Below are positions 23,229-31,386 of a stretch of 35,493 nucleotides of DNA, piece after piece (within the stretch, counting starts at the first letter, position 1; the number at the start of each line of letters is the position of its first letter). The position numbers and the translations under genes were made by a program. This stretch comes from a virus. The DNA is taken from positions 1 through 35,493 of the IMG/VR virus record IMGVR_UViG_3300005782_000013, one strand, 5' to 3'. Below the pieces are notes generated by a model, which had not been told where the DNA came from, ran no database searches, and worked only from the letters and a program-made list of their open reading frames with translations.

Positions 23229-24608
23229 ATGGCGATTGTTAATCTCACAGCATCTATTATCTGTTATTCACGCGCAAAATTAATAAGTGGGTTCAAAACT
23301 TCGATAATTGCGCTTGGTGATCGCGCTTATCCTGACATAAATTATTATGTAGCGGATAATAGCCTTACTTTTATCTTTGGCCAGCCTGGTGCTGTTGAAG
23401 AAGATTTGCAGGCCTTAGATGTTAGTCAGCACACCAGTGCATTAGCTGCGATAGAGATTCATGGTGCTTTTTATGTTGATGTTGTACACTATTCTTTAGC
23501 TATACCTACCCTACGTAGGGAGGAGCCTCATTTTGCTAGTAATATTCAGCAAAGTAGTGCTGCTGTAGCGCATATAGTTTTGATTGGTGGTGAATTATTA
23601 GCCGACGTTACCCATAATACTGTTTCAGAAACAAAATTATCTACTGAGGGGTCATTACCAACCACTACTATAGTTCAACATTCTTTTAGTTTTGGACGAA
23701 TTTTTACCGGGACACAATTTAACTCTTTTGTTTGGCAATACTCTTTAGGCTCTGGGCTTTTAGGTGTTTATGGCATAAATATTCAAGGGGATATTTATCA
23801 ACAGTCTTCTTCTATTGCTGCCATTGATACTGATCTTGTTTTTAAGGGGGTTACGTCTGAATCGTCTGAGGCTATAGGGTCACTTCATACCGAAAAAGAT
23901 ATTTCTGTTATTGCAGCGAATCAATCAATTAGCGTTGCAACGATATTTGATTATAAGTCAATTAGTGGTTTTATTGCGCAAGAGAGTACTCAGTATAGCC
24001 GAATTCATTTTGCGCAGCCTATCTATGGAGAGTTTACGCAGGTTTCGGCATCTGTGTCTGATGTTTATGATACAATGAGGCTTCACAGCCATCCTATTCA
24101 TAGGCATTATGTTGTAAGTACGATTAGGCTTCGTACTCTTTTAGACATAGAGATAGAGCATAATACATACTCTAATTCGTTAATTCATGTTATTGGAGAT
24201 GCAAAAAGTGCTGTAGAATATGTGTCTGTGGTCCCGTACGCTTTTATTACAAAAGAAGGGCATGCATTTATTAAGTCTTTTGCTACTAGGCAAAGGACTG
24301 AAATTTCAAGAGCGTATTTAGTCCCAACTCATGTACCTAAGCAATATCTTAAGGCTTATTTATTACAGGAGTCTAAGCAAGAAGCTTACTTAGGTATAGC
24401 TACAGAAGATCTTTTAATAGATAATATTCAGTTAACTGATACCACTGCATATATTTGGACTGGGTATCATAGGTTATTCGGTGAGTTAGTCCAAAAAAGT
24501 GTTACATTTGCAGTGCCTACAAAGATCTTAAAAAAGATAATTGTTAAACCAAGGTTGATCTATTTTGGTGAACCAAACTTACATTTTATTTTTTATGAGT
24601 ATGAATAA
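23229..24608 (+). CDS. Repeat-built fibre-like protein of unknown function
   Basis: The 459-residue product shows a repeat of about 20 residues whose anchor Q or H falls at about 67, 88, 107, 129, 150, 170, 191, 232, 251, 271, 293 and 311, with the form Q/H-x-S-x-x-x-A-x-I followed by a hydrophobic Gly-containing strand. Such regular short repeats suggest a beta-solenoid or stacked beta-hairpins, as in phage fibres. Its start (MAIVNLTASIICYSRAKLISG) resembles the start of cement paralog 2. It follows the J-like gene by four bases. No named family is recognised. A side tail fibre or tail-surface protein is most likely. Confidence 0.65.
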   Translation: MAIVNLTASIICYSRAKLISGFKTSIIALGDRAYPDINYYVADNSLTFIFGQPGAVEEDLQALDVSQHTSALAAIEIHGAFYVDVVHYSLAIPTLRREEPHFASNIQQSSAAVAHIVLIGGELLADVTHNTVSETKLSTEGSLPTTTIVQHSFSFGRIFTGTQFNSFVWQYSLGSGLLGVYGINIQGDIYQQSSSIAAIDTDLVFKGVTSESSEAIGSLHTEKDISVIAANQSISVATIFDYKSISGFIAQESTQYSRIHFAQPIYGEFTQVSASVSDVYDTMRLHSHPIHRHYVVSTIRLRTLLDIEIEHNTYSNSLIHVIGDAKSAVEYVSVVPYAFITKEGHAFIKSFATRQRTEISRAYLVPTHVPKQYLKAYLLQESKQEAYLGIATEDLLIDNIQLTDTTAYIWTGYHRLFGELVQKSVTFAVPTKILKKIIVKPRLIYFGEPNLHFIFYEYE

Positions 24609-24615
24609 TATTGTT

Positions 24616-24644
24616 TTGACAATAGGTTAAAATTATTGTATTAA
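24616..24644 (+). promoter_or_regulatory. Probable internal promoter for the fibre cassette
   Basis: TTGACA (24616-24621) is a perfect -35 and is followed after 17 bases by TATTAA (24639-24644), four of six matching the -10 consensus. It lies in one of the few non-coding gaps of the late operon, 25 bases before the GTG of the next gene. A 16-base palindrome (24640-24655, half-site ATTAATTA) overlaps the -10 and could be an operator. Confidence 0.5.
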
Positions 24645-24668
24645 TTATAATTAATAGGAGGAATTACA

Positions 24669-25109
24669 GTGGCTATTAACGGTTATTCTTTATCGAGTGC
24701 GCAGGCTTTACAGAATTTACTTTTTAGATCGGATTCTCATTCGTATCCAGCAGTATTTTATGTAGCGCTATCTACTGCACCGGCTACTTGGTCTGATCCA
24801 AACCCATTTGTTAATGGTGAGCCTGGCCCTACTACCGGATACGCTAGGGTAGCGGTAACTCGTAATACGACAAACTGGACGGCAGCTGATGCGGATACAG
24901 CCAAGGTAACAAACTCTGTCGAGATTACGTTCCCCGAATCTACTCAATCATGGGGGACTATTACTGCTTTTGCTGTTTTTGGGGCTGCTACTGGTATTAC
25001 TGATTTTAGTTTGGGTGGGAACTTAACCAATCCAGTAACAATTGGAACTAGTACTATTGCCAGGTTTAATATTGGTGATCTTCAAGTTTCCAGTGTGAAT
25101 GCGCCATAA
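24669..25109 (+). CDS. Tail fibre-associated beta protein
   Basis: The 146-residue product begins at GTG 24669, nine bases after AGGAGG. Its sequence follows a widespread phage tail family: FYVALSTAPATWSDP near the start, GYARVAVTRNTTNW, NSVEITFPESTQSWGTITAFAVF in the middle and an end with GGNLTNPVTIGTS followed by FNIGDLQVS. Members lie among tail fibre genes and are thought to be small fibre or baseplate appendage proteins. Confidence 0.7.
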   Translation: MAINGYSLSSAQALQNLLFRSDSHSYPAVFYVALSTAPATWSDPNPFVNGEPGPTTGYARVAVTRNTTNWTAADADTAKVTNSVEITFPESTQSWGTITAFAVFGAATGITDFSLGGNLTNPVTIGTSTIARFNIGDLQVSSVNAP

Positions 25110-25114
25110 ATAGA

Positions 25115-25480
25115 ATGTCTGAAGTCCCTACTGTTACAGTTGTAACCCCATCTAGCAATATCTTTAGAATAAGGTTGTTAGATGGGGATATCCCAATTAA
25201 CCTCAAGGATATCACAGAGGTGGGGTTGTTTTTTGATGATGGGTTAACTGTAACGTCAGATGCATACCCTGATGTTTTTATTTGGAAAGAAGGGCATGGG
25301 TTTGATATTGCTATAGGGGTAATAATTTTTAGGTTAGGGACCGTCCTGTTGGGATTATCTGGGGTTAAAAATGCAGCTTTATATACATTTGAACAAAACC
25401 AGACAAATTCTATATTTTGGGGGCATTTAAGGATTAGAGTTGTAGCTAGAGATAATGTCCCTGGAGCCAATGCTTTATAA
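25115..25480 (+). CDS. Small fibre-region protein, BppU-N-terminus-like layout
   Basis: The 121-residue product is entirely beta-type, with IPINLKDITEVGLFFDDGL, IIFRLGTVLLGLSG, AALYTFEQNQTNSIFWGHLRIRV. That order of strands (a polarity statement, then LG, then Y-x-x-x-L-F, then WG-x-L-x-I) resembles small adaptor proteins found next to fibre genes and the N-terminal domain of upper-baseplate proteins. No ribosome site is clear, and the start is five bases after the previous stop, so it is probably coupled. It may be the socket to which the following paralogs attach. Confidence 0.5.
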   Translation: MSEVPTVTVVTPSSNIFRIRLLDGDIPINLKDITEVGLFFDDGLTVTSDAYPDVFIWKEGHGFDIAIGVIIFRLGTVLLGLSGVKNAALYTFEQNQTNSIFWGHLRIRVVARDNVPGANAL

Positions 25481-25508
25481 TTAAAGCTAATTGTAATAAG
25501 AGAAAAAC

Positions 25509-26306
25509 ATGCCTATTGAGATTATTAAAACTATACATGAATTGGCACGAAATGTAGACCCTTTGGTAGATACTGATTTGATAACAGTTTCTAAGGATGG
25601 GTCTGATGAAATTTATAAGACTACGATATTATCGTTAGCTGCGCATATTGTAAATTATAGTGCCGGGAGGGTTGGTATTTTTAAAAACCTTTCCATTAGC
25701 ACTCATATATCAAATGCACATGCTGTGCCAAAATTAGTTGTTGGCTTTAGTGAGGGAGCTGATATTATCCAATCTCAGGGGGGCCCATATTTCCCAGAGC
25801 AGGCGTATGGACAATTATCAAGTGATGCTCTTGCCTTTCCGGATATTCTGCCTCCTTGGTCTCCGTGGTGGATTGACTTTAATTGGTTAGATTTTGGAGG
25901 CCAACTTTTTACTTTTATGCCTGACTCTACGACTTATTCCTTCACCCCACCATTGCATTCATATTCTATGAATGAATCTTTTGCTGTATATCAAATAGAG
26001 ATAAATCTTGCTACCAACGGCTATATTTCTGTTTTAACTGAATCTTTTGAAATGGCTGTTGGACTTATGTTCTTTATGGGGGAACCGCCTGTTCAAAATT
26101 ATATTCTTTGGCTTAATACGAATCTTTGGAAAGGAGTTCATTTAAATTTCACTCCTTTTGCTATAAGTGGAAGTTATACACTTGTTGTCCCGTTTAATTT
26201 AACAGAAAAACGATGGTATACGCCATGTTTTGCGTTTGCTTCTCATCGCCCAGGGCTTTTTTATAACAGAGCACATACTACGTTTAAGGTTGCAAGAATA
26301 AAATAA
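25509..26306 (+). CDS. Fibre-like/receptor-binding candidate, tandem paralog 1 of 6
   Basis: The 265-residue product has the three-part layout shared by all six paralogs: an N-terminal docking-like segment of about 50 residues (DTDLITVSKDGSDEIYKTTI then LAAHIV), a central motif GGPYFPEQAYGQ, and a diverged beta-rich C-terminal domain that ends with a short strand, FKVARIK. Fibre proteins often keep a conserved anchor and vary the tip, as seen here. The sequence lacks enzymatic motifs. AAGAG precedes the ATG. Receptor binding is inferred from location and architecture. Confidence 0.6.
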   Translation: MPIEIIKTIHELARNVDPLVDTDLITVSKDGSDEIYKTTILSLAAHIVNYSAGRVGIFKNLSISTHISNAHAVPKLVVGFSEGADIIQSQGGPYFPEQAYGQLSSDALAFPDILPPWSPWWIDFNWLDFGGQLFTFMPDSTTYSFTPPLHSYSMNESFAVYQIEINLATNGYISVLTESFEMAVGLMFFMGEPPVQNYILWLNTNLWKGVHLNFTPFAISGSYTLVVPFNLTEKRWYTPCFAFASHRPGLFYNRAHTTFKVARIK

Positions 26307-26319
26307 TTTGGAGTTTGAG

Positions 26320-27195
26320 ATGGCTTTAGATCAAGTCTCTTACCATAGTCTTGATAGTGACCCTTACGAGTTGGGTGACGGTAGATTATTGTGTATAGCC
26401 CATGATAGTGACGCAGAAGCAAAGAAGGAATTGCTTGGGGATATTATTACGTATACATTAAATCATGATCCGCCATTGGACATGAGGTTTACAGATCTAC
26501 TCGTTAATAATATTTCTACTCTCCCTAGTCAATATTTACCTGAGAGCTATTCTAATATAATCAATAATACTCCAGTAGGAGATGTTGCTGTTGAGCATAA
26601 ACATAATCCAAATTTACCAAATCAATATTGGGGAACGGTACAGTGGAGTCCTGGGTCTACGCATAGAATATTGGAAGTTACTGGAGATACTGTATGGAAT
26701 GTTCCCCCTGTATCATGTTTATGGATAGATCATTTTTTAAGAAAAGTTCCACAATATTCTGATTATGCGGCTTTAGCTCCGCATACCTTCCCCGATATAT
26801 CGGGGGGGGACACTTATGCTTTTAGGGTTAAGGCTTTTTTGCCTTACAATAGTATCTACCATCTTTCGGCAAGTTGGCGTTTTAGGCCTGAGTACCTTCC
26901 GTTTGGAGTTACGACGCACCCTATGTGGGCCGATATTGGCTATATTAATACTATTGTATCGCCTTCTATGCCTATCCCTGTTGATTCTATTTTGGCGTGG
27001 CATGTGCCGTATGACCAAACTGATGGTTTTACTGTGTCGATGTCTACTTTTGTAAGGGTGGAAGCCAACCAAGCTGTAGATACATGGATTTGCCCTGTAT
27101 TAAAAAGTCATTTTAATGCTGATTTTTGGGGTATTCTTGGTAAGCCTCCATTTGAGTTAGTTGAGTATAGAGCTTCTATGTGTAGAATAGCATAA
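26320..27195 (+). CDS. Fibre-like/receptor-binding candidate, tandem paralog 2 of 6
   Basis: I start at the ATG at 26320, seven bases after GGAG; a TTG at 26308 in the same frame is less likely. The 291-residue product has LGDGRLLCIAHDSDAEAKKELL at the N-terminus, a central NQYWGTVQW corresponding to the GGPFF region, and a beta-rich tip ending in RASMCRIA. A G8 tract at 26802-26809 lies in its coding sequence (reading SGGD); gain or loss of one G would truncate the tip. Confidence 0.6.
   Translation: MALDQVSYHSLDSDPYELGDGRLLCIAHDSDAEAKKELLGDIITYTLNHDPPLDMRFTDLLVNNISTLPSQYLPESYSNIINNTPVGDVAVEHKHNPNLPNQYWGTVQWSPGSTHRILEVTGDTVWNVPPVSCLWIDHFLRKVPQYSDYAALAPHTFPDISGGDTYAFRVKAFLPYNSIYHLSASWRFRPEYLPFGVTTHPMWADIGYINTIVSPSMPIPVDSILAWHVPYDQTDGFTVSMSTFVRVEANQAVDTWICPVLKSHFNADFWGILGKPPFELVEYRASMCRIA
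26790..26809 (+). repeat. Palindrome plus G8 tract inside fibre paralog 2
   Basis: CCCCGATATATCGGGG (26790-26805) is a perfect 16-base palindrome and the right arm runs into eight consecutive G residues (26802-26809). A hairpin next to a homopolymer favours polymerase slippage. It lies in frame near the start of the C-terminal domain. Confidence 0.65.
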
Positions 27196-27209
27196 AAAAA
27201 AGGCACGTT

Positions 27210-28001
27210 ATGGCAATAACATTAAAGAATATTCCCGATTTACTCCCAGAGACTACGTTGGCTGATCCTGATATATCGATTATTGGGGGAGAGACTGAGG
27301 ACGATATTAAGAAAAGGGCTTTGGGCGGGGTTGCTGATCATATGGTGGCTACTAATAAAGATGCGAAGGCTAATGCAGTTATTGCGGGGACTGTAGGGGA
27401 CAATACAGGTGTTCCAAGTCTAAATTTACCTGAAGTAACGACTGTATGGGGTGCGCCTTTTTTCCCCAATCGTATTGGTGCTCAAGTAGCTGGGATTTTC
27501 AACCTTAACAACTTGTGGGGGTGGGGGACATGGCGTTCTTTCCCCTGTCATTATGTTGAATTTGATCATGGGCGATTACCTCAGTATTATCCAGAATTAT
27601 GTACAGATGATTGGCAAGGGATTACAGGCCAAGCGTTTAGGCTGCCACATATGAATCCTAGTATTTCGGGAGTCAGTGTGTATCTTGTGTCGGTGCAGCT
27701 TTTGTTAACCCCGTCCCCGTCAGATATAGAACATGTTAGTTTAAAAATGTATATAGGGGTTTTTAGGGGAGAGCCCGGACGTCCTCCTGAGCAGATATGG
27801 TCAACGAGAGTTAGAGAGTTTTGGGCAGATATGTTGCCTACTGCCACAGAGATAGCTTGGGGTGATTCGATAATATATCATGATGAAAATAGAGAGTCTG
27901 GGTTACACCATTGGATTATGCCTATGTTTATGGTTAATAAAGTTACTTACCTTTCGAGCCAATCGGTTGGGACTAAATTTTCTATAGTAAAGTTAAATTA
28001 A
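27210..28001 (+). CDS. Fibre-like/receptor-binding candidate, tandem paralog 3 of 6
   Basis: The 263-residue product has the shared plan: N-terminal LADPDISIIGGETEDDIKKRAL then VADHMV, a central WGAPFFPNRIGAQ (aligned with GGPYFPEQAYGQ of paralog 1), and a beta-rich C-terminal domain with HHWIMPMFMVNK and final FSIVKLN. It begins after AAGG within the preceding gap. It diverges from its neighbours over most of the tip, as expected of different receptor specificities. Confidence 0.6.
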   Translation: MAITLKNIPDLLPETTLADPDISIIGGETEDDIKKRALGGVADHMVATNKDAKANAVIAGTVGDNTGVPSLNLPEVTTVWGAPFFPNRIGAQVAGIFNLNNLWGWGTWRSFPCHYVEFDHGRLPQYYPELCTDDWQGITGQAFRLPHMNPSISGVSVYLVSVQLLLTPSPSDIEHVSLKMYIGVFRGEPGRPPEQIWSTRVREFWADMLPTATEIAWGDSIIYHDENRESGLHHWIMPMFMVNKVTYLSSQSVGTKFSIVKLN

Positions 28002-28006
28002 ATGTT

Positions 28007-28069
28007 ATGGTAGATATGACTACGATGGAAGATAAGCCTGCGGCAAAAATAAGTTTGGCCATAATATGA
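28007..28069 (+). CDS. Possible 20-codon leader ORF before fibre paralog 4
   Basis: A short frame from ATG 28007 to TGA 28067-28069 overlaps the ATG of the next gene as ATGA. The next gene has no clear Shine-Dalgarno, so translation of the leader could deliver ribosomes to it. Alternatively this is a remnant of a lost gene fragment, as the gap is longer than elsewhere in the cassette. Nothing in its sequence suggests a function. Confidence 0.25.
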   Translation: MVDMTTMEDKPAAKISLAII

Positions 28070-28962
28070 CCCATATAAACCCAACTGTAGTCTACGATCT
28101 GCCGTGGAGGCGTGCAGAAAATTTATTGGAATCTGATTCGATAATTCTATCGAAGCCTGATGGTAGTGGTGGGAATGTTTACGTAACTCTTGCAGATTTT
28201 AAAGAATACGTATTATATAGTGGGGCATCTCCATATATGAGCGAGTTGCAGTTATATAATTACATTAACTCACAGCCTGACGTTTTAGGTTATGACCCCG
28301 ATTATATTGTTGGGGATAAAGATACAATAATTTCTGGTGGTCCATTTTTTCAAAAATCGCTTTTTGGGACATGTCGTCCAAGAGATTTTAGCTCTTTGAT
28401 TACGGTTTGTTGGGATAAACCGGTACCAGTCCCAGTTCCCCCAGGTGGGTACCCTTATTTGTGGCAACCTCAATTGGATTATGATTTATTGCCTCCTAGC
28501 CAAGCTTGTCGGTTGGGTGTTTTGATGCGTACGGTAGAAGACCAGCCGACAGTTACTAAACTACGGCATCATGTGGCTATTTATTTGCCCCAAACTTCTT
28601 TTGATTCAGTTTACATAATAAATTATAAAACTAATTTTAGAGCGCATGATTTTGGTCCACGGATTCCTCCTGTAGTTTATGATTTTAAGGGCAGGGTTGG
28701 CTTTGCAAGTATGTCTGAGGATAGGTCAACAGTTGTAGATGTAACCTGTATTAGCGAATTATTCGCTTATGTTTTAACTTGGGACGAAATGACTGTTGGT
28801 GGATCTTATCTATATTATAAGGCAGCTAATACTAAGAGAACATGGCTCATTCCAATTGTGTGGTGTGCTGCAGCTGCTCCATTCTTTTTCCCGGGGTTGA
28901 TAAAAATGGAGACTCATTATAAGAGCTATGCGTCTGAATTTTCAGTGGCTAAAATGGTGTAA
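28066..28962 (+). CDS. Fibre-like/receptor-binding candidate, tandem paralog 4 of 6
   Basis: The 298-residue product has LESDSIILSKPDGSGGNVYVTL then FKEYVL at the N-terminus, a central SGGPFFQKSLFGT clearly matching paralog 1, a Pro-rich linker (KPVPVPVPPGGYPY), and a beta-rich C-terminal part with TWLIPIVWC and final SEFSVAKMV. The Pro-rich linker may separate docking and tip domains. The start lacks a good ribosome site and may rely on the upstream 20-codon frame. Confidence 0.6.
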   Translation: MTHINPTVVYDLPWRRAENLLESDSIILSKPDGSGGNVYVTLADFKEYVLYSGASPYMSELQLYNYINSQPDVLGYDPDYIVGDKDTIISGGPFFQKSLFGTCRPRDFSSLITVCWDKPVPVPVPPGGYPYLWQPQLDYDLLPPSQACRLGVLMRTVEDQPTVTKLRHHVAIYLPQTSFDSVYIINYKTNFRAHDFGPRIPPVVYDFKGRVGFASMSEDRSTVVDVTCISELFAYVLTWDEMTVGGSYLYYKAANTKRTWLIPIVWCAAAAPFFFPGLIKMETHYKSYASEFSVAKMV

Positions 28963-28965
28963 TTT

Positions 28966-29853
28966 ATGGCAGACGATATAGACATAAAGGTTAAACCGTT
29001 CCAAACATACCCGCGTGCATCTGGGATAGCAGGGGATGAAATTAGCCTTGGGTCTGATTGGGTCCAAAACCCTACATGTAAGTACCCAATGTTAAAATAT
29101 CGTAATGCAGTTATGAATACCAATTATCAACGTACGTTTAAGAACGTTACGGGAGTCAGGTCTATCAAGGATAGACAATTTGGGCGGGATGCTCTTGTTT
29201 TGCAATATCATGATGCTTATTATGATTGGATGTATGGTGGTCCTGAGTATATTAAAAGATTGTTTGGAGTATTAAAATTTGTTCCTTTAGTTGGAGCTCA
29301 TACATATGAAGCCTGTGGTGGTGATGCCGGTAATTGGCATTTGCTCCCATTTTCTACTAGGACTTCTGATGAGTATTTAATTACCAGATCATATTCTGGT
29401 ACATCGCCTATTGAGTATGGTTTTTTGCCTGCAGCTAGAAAGACTCCACCTAATTTTACGACTTCTTTCCTTTTGCCTGCGCTTAGGCCTACCGAAATTA
29501 GTCAGGAATTACATGATAATTTCCGACTTTATATGATATTTTTATATTTGAGTTCTTTGGATACTTCACAATTTTATTATTGGAATTTAAGGTTTGATCT
29601 AGCGCTTTATTTGCGGTATCCAGCTTATCCCGGTATTACTGATTTTGTTCCATTAGCATCTGTTGATTCACAATGGACGATAGCTTATGATACTTTGGCT
29701 ATATCTGGTTCTTATGTGTATAGTTGGGGTATAAATTCGAATACGGAGGTTGAAATTTTTCCTCTTTTACGGACTAATACGTATCTATGGGGATATAATG
29801 TTATATGGCTTGATAATATGAAGTCTTATTTTGGGGTTATAAGGTTGAATTAA
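28966..29853 (+). CDS. Fibre-like/receptor-binding candidate, tandem paralog 5 of 6
   Basis: The 295-residue product keeps a more diverged N-terminus (IAGDEISLGSDWVQNP) and the central YGGPEYIKRLFGVLKF motif. The C-terminal beta domain includes TIAYDTLAISGSYVYSWG, similar in outline to FAISGSYTLVVPF of paralog 1 and MTVGGSYLYYKA of paralog 4, and ends SYFGVIRLN. It begins three bases after the previous stop. Confidence 0.6.
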   Translation: MADDIDIKVKPFQTYPRASGIAGDEISLGSDWVQNPTCKYPMLKYRNAVMNTNYQRTFKNVTGVRSIKDRQFGRDALVLQYHDAYYDWMYGGPEYIKRLFGVLKFVPLVGAHTYEACGGDAGNWHLLPFSTRTSDEYLITRSYSGTSPIEYGFLPAARKTPPNFTTSFLLPALRPTEISQELHDNFRLYMIFLYLSSLDTSQFYYWNLRFDLALYLRYPAYPGITDFVPLASVDSQWTIAYDTLAISGSYVYSWGINSNTEVEIFPLLRTNTYLWGYNVIWLDNMKSYFGVIRLN

Positions 29854-29854
29854 T

Positions 29855-30721
29855 ATGGACGTAATGAGACCTATTCACGAATGGCCAGAAGGCGGTTATG
29901 GCTTTGAGACAAGTGTCGCGGCTTTAGCGGTACAAACAGATGATAACAAAATATATAAAACCGCAAGTAATCATTTTTCGGATTGGTTGTTCCCTTATGA
30001 TTATACCCCCCCCACAAGGACCGCAAGGCTTAATAATATTTCTTTAAAAGTTATTCAGCTATGGGCGCATCCTAATCCAAATGACCCAAACCGTCCGCGG
30101 GCAAGAATTTTCCATTATTTAAATAAAGGGGAAACTTACCCAGTTGATATTACTTTTGAGAATCAGTTTTATTGTGTTTTGCAATCTGGAGTTATATTAG
30201 ATACTCCGCTGTTTTTTGAATGGTTACCTTATAGATTTGAGTATGTTCAAGAATCTTTTGGAATATATGCAAATAAGTATTCAAAGGCAGTTAGGGTTAA
30301 TGGACCTGGAGAAGAGATTAGGTACGGAATTGCTATTCCCAATTTGCCAGCTGGGTATGCTAACACATCTAAATATTTGATATCTCTAAATTTAGTAACA
30401 TATAAGCCAGAAGCAGATATTTGGAATCTTAGAATTTTAATTGGGTATAGAATATTGGTTTGGTCTGCTTTACAAAAAAGGTATGTGGTTTTTTTGGGCC
30501 CGTATCAGCTCAATGAAACGCATTACCCAAAAAATTTAGCATATCAAAAAGTTGGTTTGCATGCTAATATAGTGTGGGTCCAAACAGACAGGGATTATCC
30601 AGGGACATGTGCTACTCCTCAAAACATAGTATTTGAACCTCTTTATAAGATAAATCAATTAACTCAAAATCTTGCTACAGAACTCCCCCTTTGTACTTTT
30701 AGTGTTATAAGAATTGCATAG
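29855..30721 (+). CDS. Fibre-like/receptor-binding candidate, tandem paralog 6 of 6
   Basis: The 288-residue product starts one base after the previous stop. It has FETSVAALAVQTDDNKIYKTAS then FSDWLF (compare EIYKTTI of paralog 1) and a beta-rich C-terminal domain ending in LCTFSVIRIA. A C8 tract at 30006-30013 encodes TPPT near residue 52, between anchor and tip; a length change would remove nearly the whole tip. It is the most diverged copy in the central motif. Confidence 0.55.
   Translation: MDVMRPIHEWPEGGYGFETSVAALAVQTDDNKIYKTASNHFSDWLFPYDYTPPTRTARLNNISLKVIQLWAHPNPNDPNRPRARIFHYLNKGETYPVDITFENQFYCVLQSGVILDTPLFFEWLPYRFEYVQESFGIYANKYSKAVRVNGPGEEIRYGIAIPNLPAGYANTSKYLISLNLVTYKPEADIWNLRILIGYRILVWSALQKRYVVFLGPYQLNETHYPKNLAYQKVGLHANIVWVQTDRDYPGTCATPQNIVFEPLYKINQLTQNLATELPLCTFSVIRIA
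30006..30013 (+). repeat. C8 homopolymer inside fibre paralog 6
   Basis: Eight consecutive C residues occur just after the docking segment. A one-base change would cause a frameshift and stop production of the variable tip while leaving the anchor. Confidence 0.65.
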
Positions 30722-30743
30722 AAAAATGAAATAGGAGGTATTT

Positions 30744-30989
30744 ATGGAATGTTATGATAAGAAGAAATGTCTTCAAAACGAACAATGTGTGCAGAAGGAT
30801 AAAAATATATTGGTTAGTGAGGCTATTGTTACTGTAGATAATCTTAAGACAAAAATAATAGAGTTGAGCGCTGAAAATATTGATTATTCTAAAATTAAAT
30901 TAGTATTACAAATTTTGGTACAAATAGTAATCCCAGCTATCCAGAACATTATAGATATGATTGGGAAGGCGGCGAAAGAAAAAGGGTAG
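30744..30989 (+). CDS. Small protein with amphipathic C-terminus, unknown
   Basis: The 81-residue product has a strong AGGAGG site. The N-terminus is Cys/Lys-rich (CYDKKKCLQNEQC), and residues 51-73 form a hydrophobic/amphipathic helix (IKLVLQILVQIVIPAIQNIIDMIG) followed by a basic tail (KAAKEKG). It could be membrane-associated; a holin-like or regulatory peptide is possible. It sits between the fibre cassette and ssb. No family is recognised. Confidence 0.5.
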   Translation: MECYDKKKCLQNEQCVQKDKNILVSEAIVTVDNLKTKIIELSAENIDYSKIKLVLQILVQIVIPAIQNIIDMIGKAAKEKG

Positions 30990-30999
30990 GGATATTGTG

Positions 31000-31386
31000 T
31001 TGAATATTAATAAGGTTTTTATTGCTGGGGAGTTAACTAGACCAATAACTTATAAAACGACTGTGCATGGAACAGGAATAGCCACTACAACTATTAAAAC
31101 CAGTGAAGCTTGGATTGACAAGAAAACCGGTTTGGAAAGGATTAAGTATGAGTGGCATAAAGTCGTTTTTTGGGGGAACCTTGCTTTAACCGCATATAAT
31201 ACGCTAAAGGTTGGAGATTGTGCCTCATTTGAAGGTGTCTTGCGTACAAGAAAATGGACTAATGAGACCGATGGAACGACTAAATATTTTACTGAGATTC
31301 ATATAAATGATATCAAAGAGCATATTGACCAAGTGTCTAATGCGAGTGGAAGTACTTCTAGACTTACTATAACAACGCCATATTAA
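31000..31386 (+). CDS. ssb: Single-stranded DNA-binding protein
   Basis: The start is best placed at the TTG at 31000, giving MNINKVFIAGELT, the normal beginning of SSB proteins; AGGGA lies seven bases upstream. GTG 30997 and TTG 30961 are alternatives. The 128-residue product has the OB-fold strands with TTVHGTGIATTTIKTS, EWHKVVFWGNLALTAYNTLKVGD and TKYFTEIHINDIK. The C-terminus (RLTITTPY) lacks the acidic DDIPF tip that binds host partners. It lies at the end of the late operon while the rest of the replication genes are on the other strand, meeting rusA with a three-base overlap of stops. Confidence 0.9.
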   Translation: MNINKVFIAGELTRPITYKTTVHGTGIATTTIKTSEAWIDKKTGLERIKYEWHKVVFWGNLALTAYNTLKVGDCASFEGVLRTRKWTNETDGTTKYFTEIHINDIKEHIDQVSNASGSTSRLTITTPY

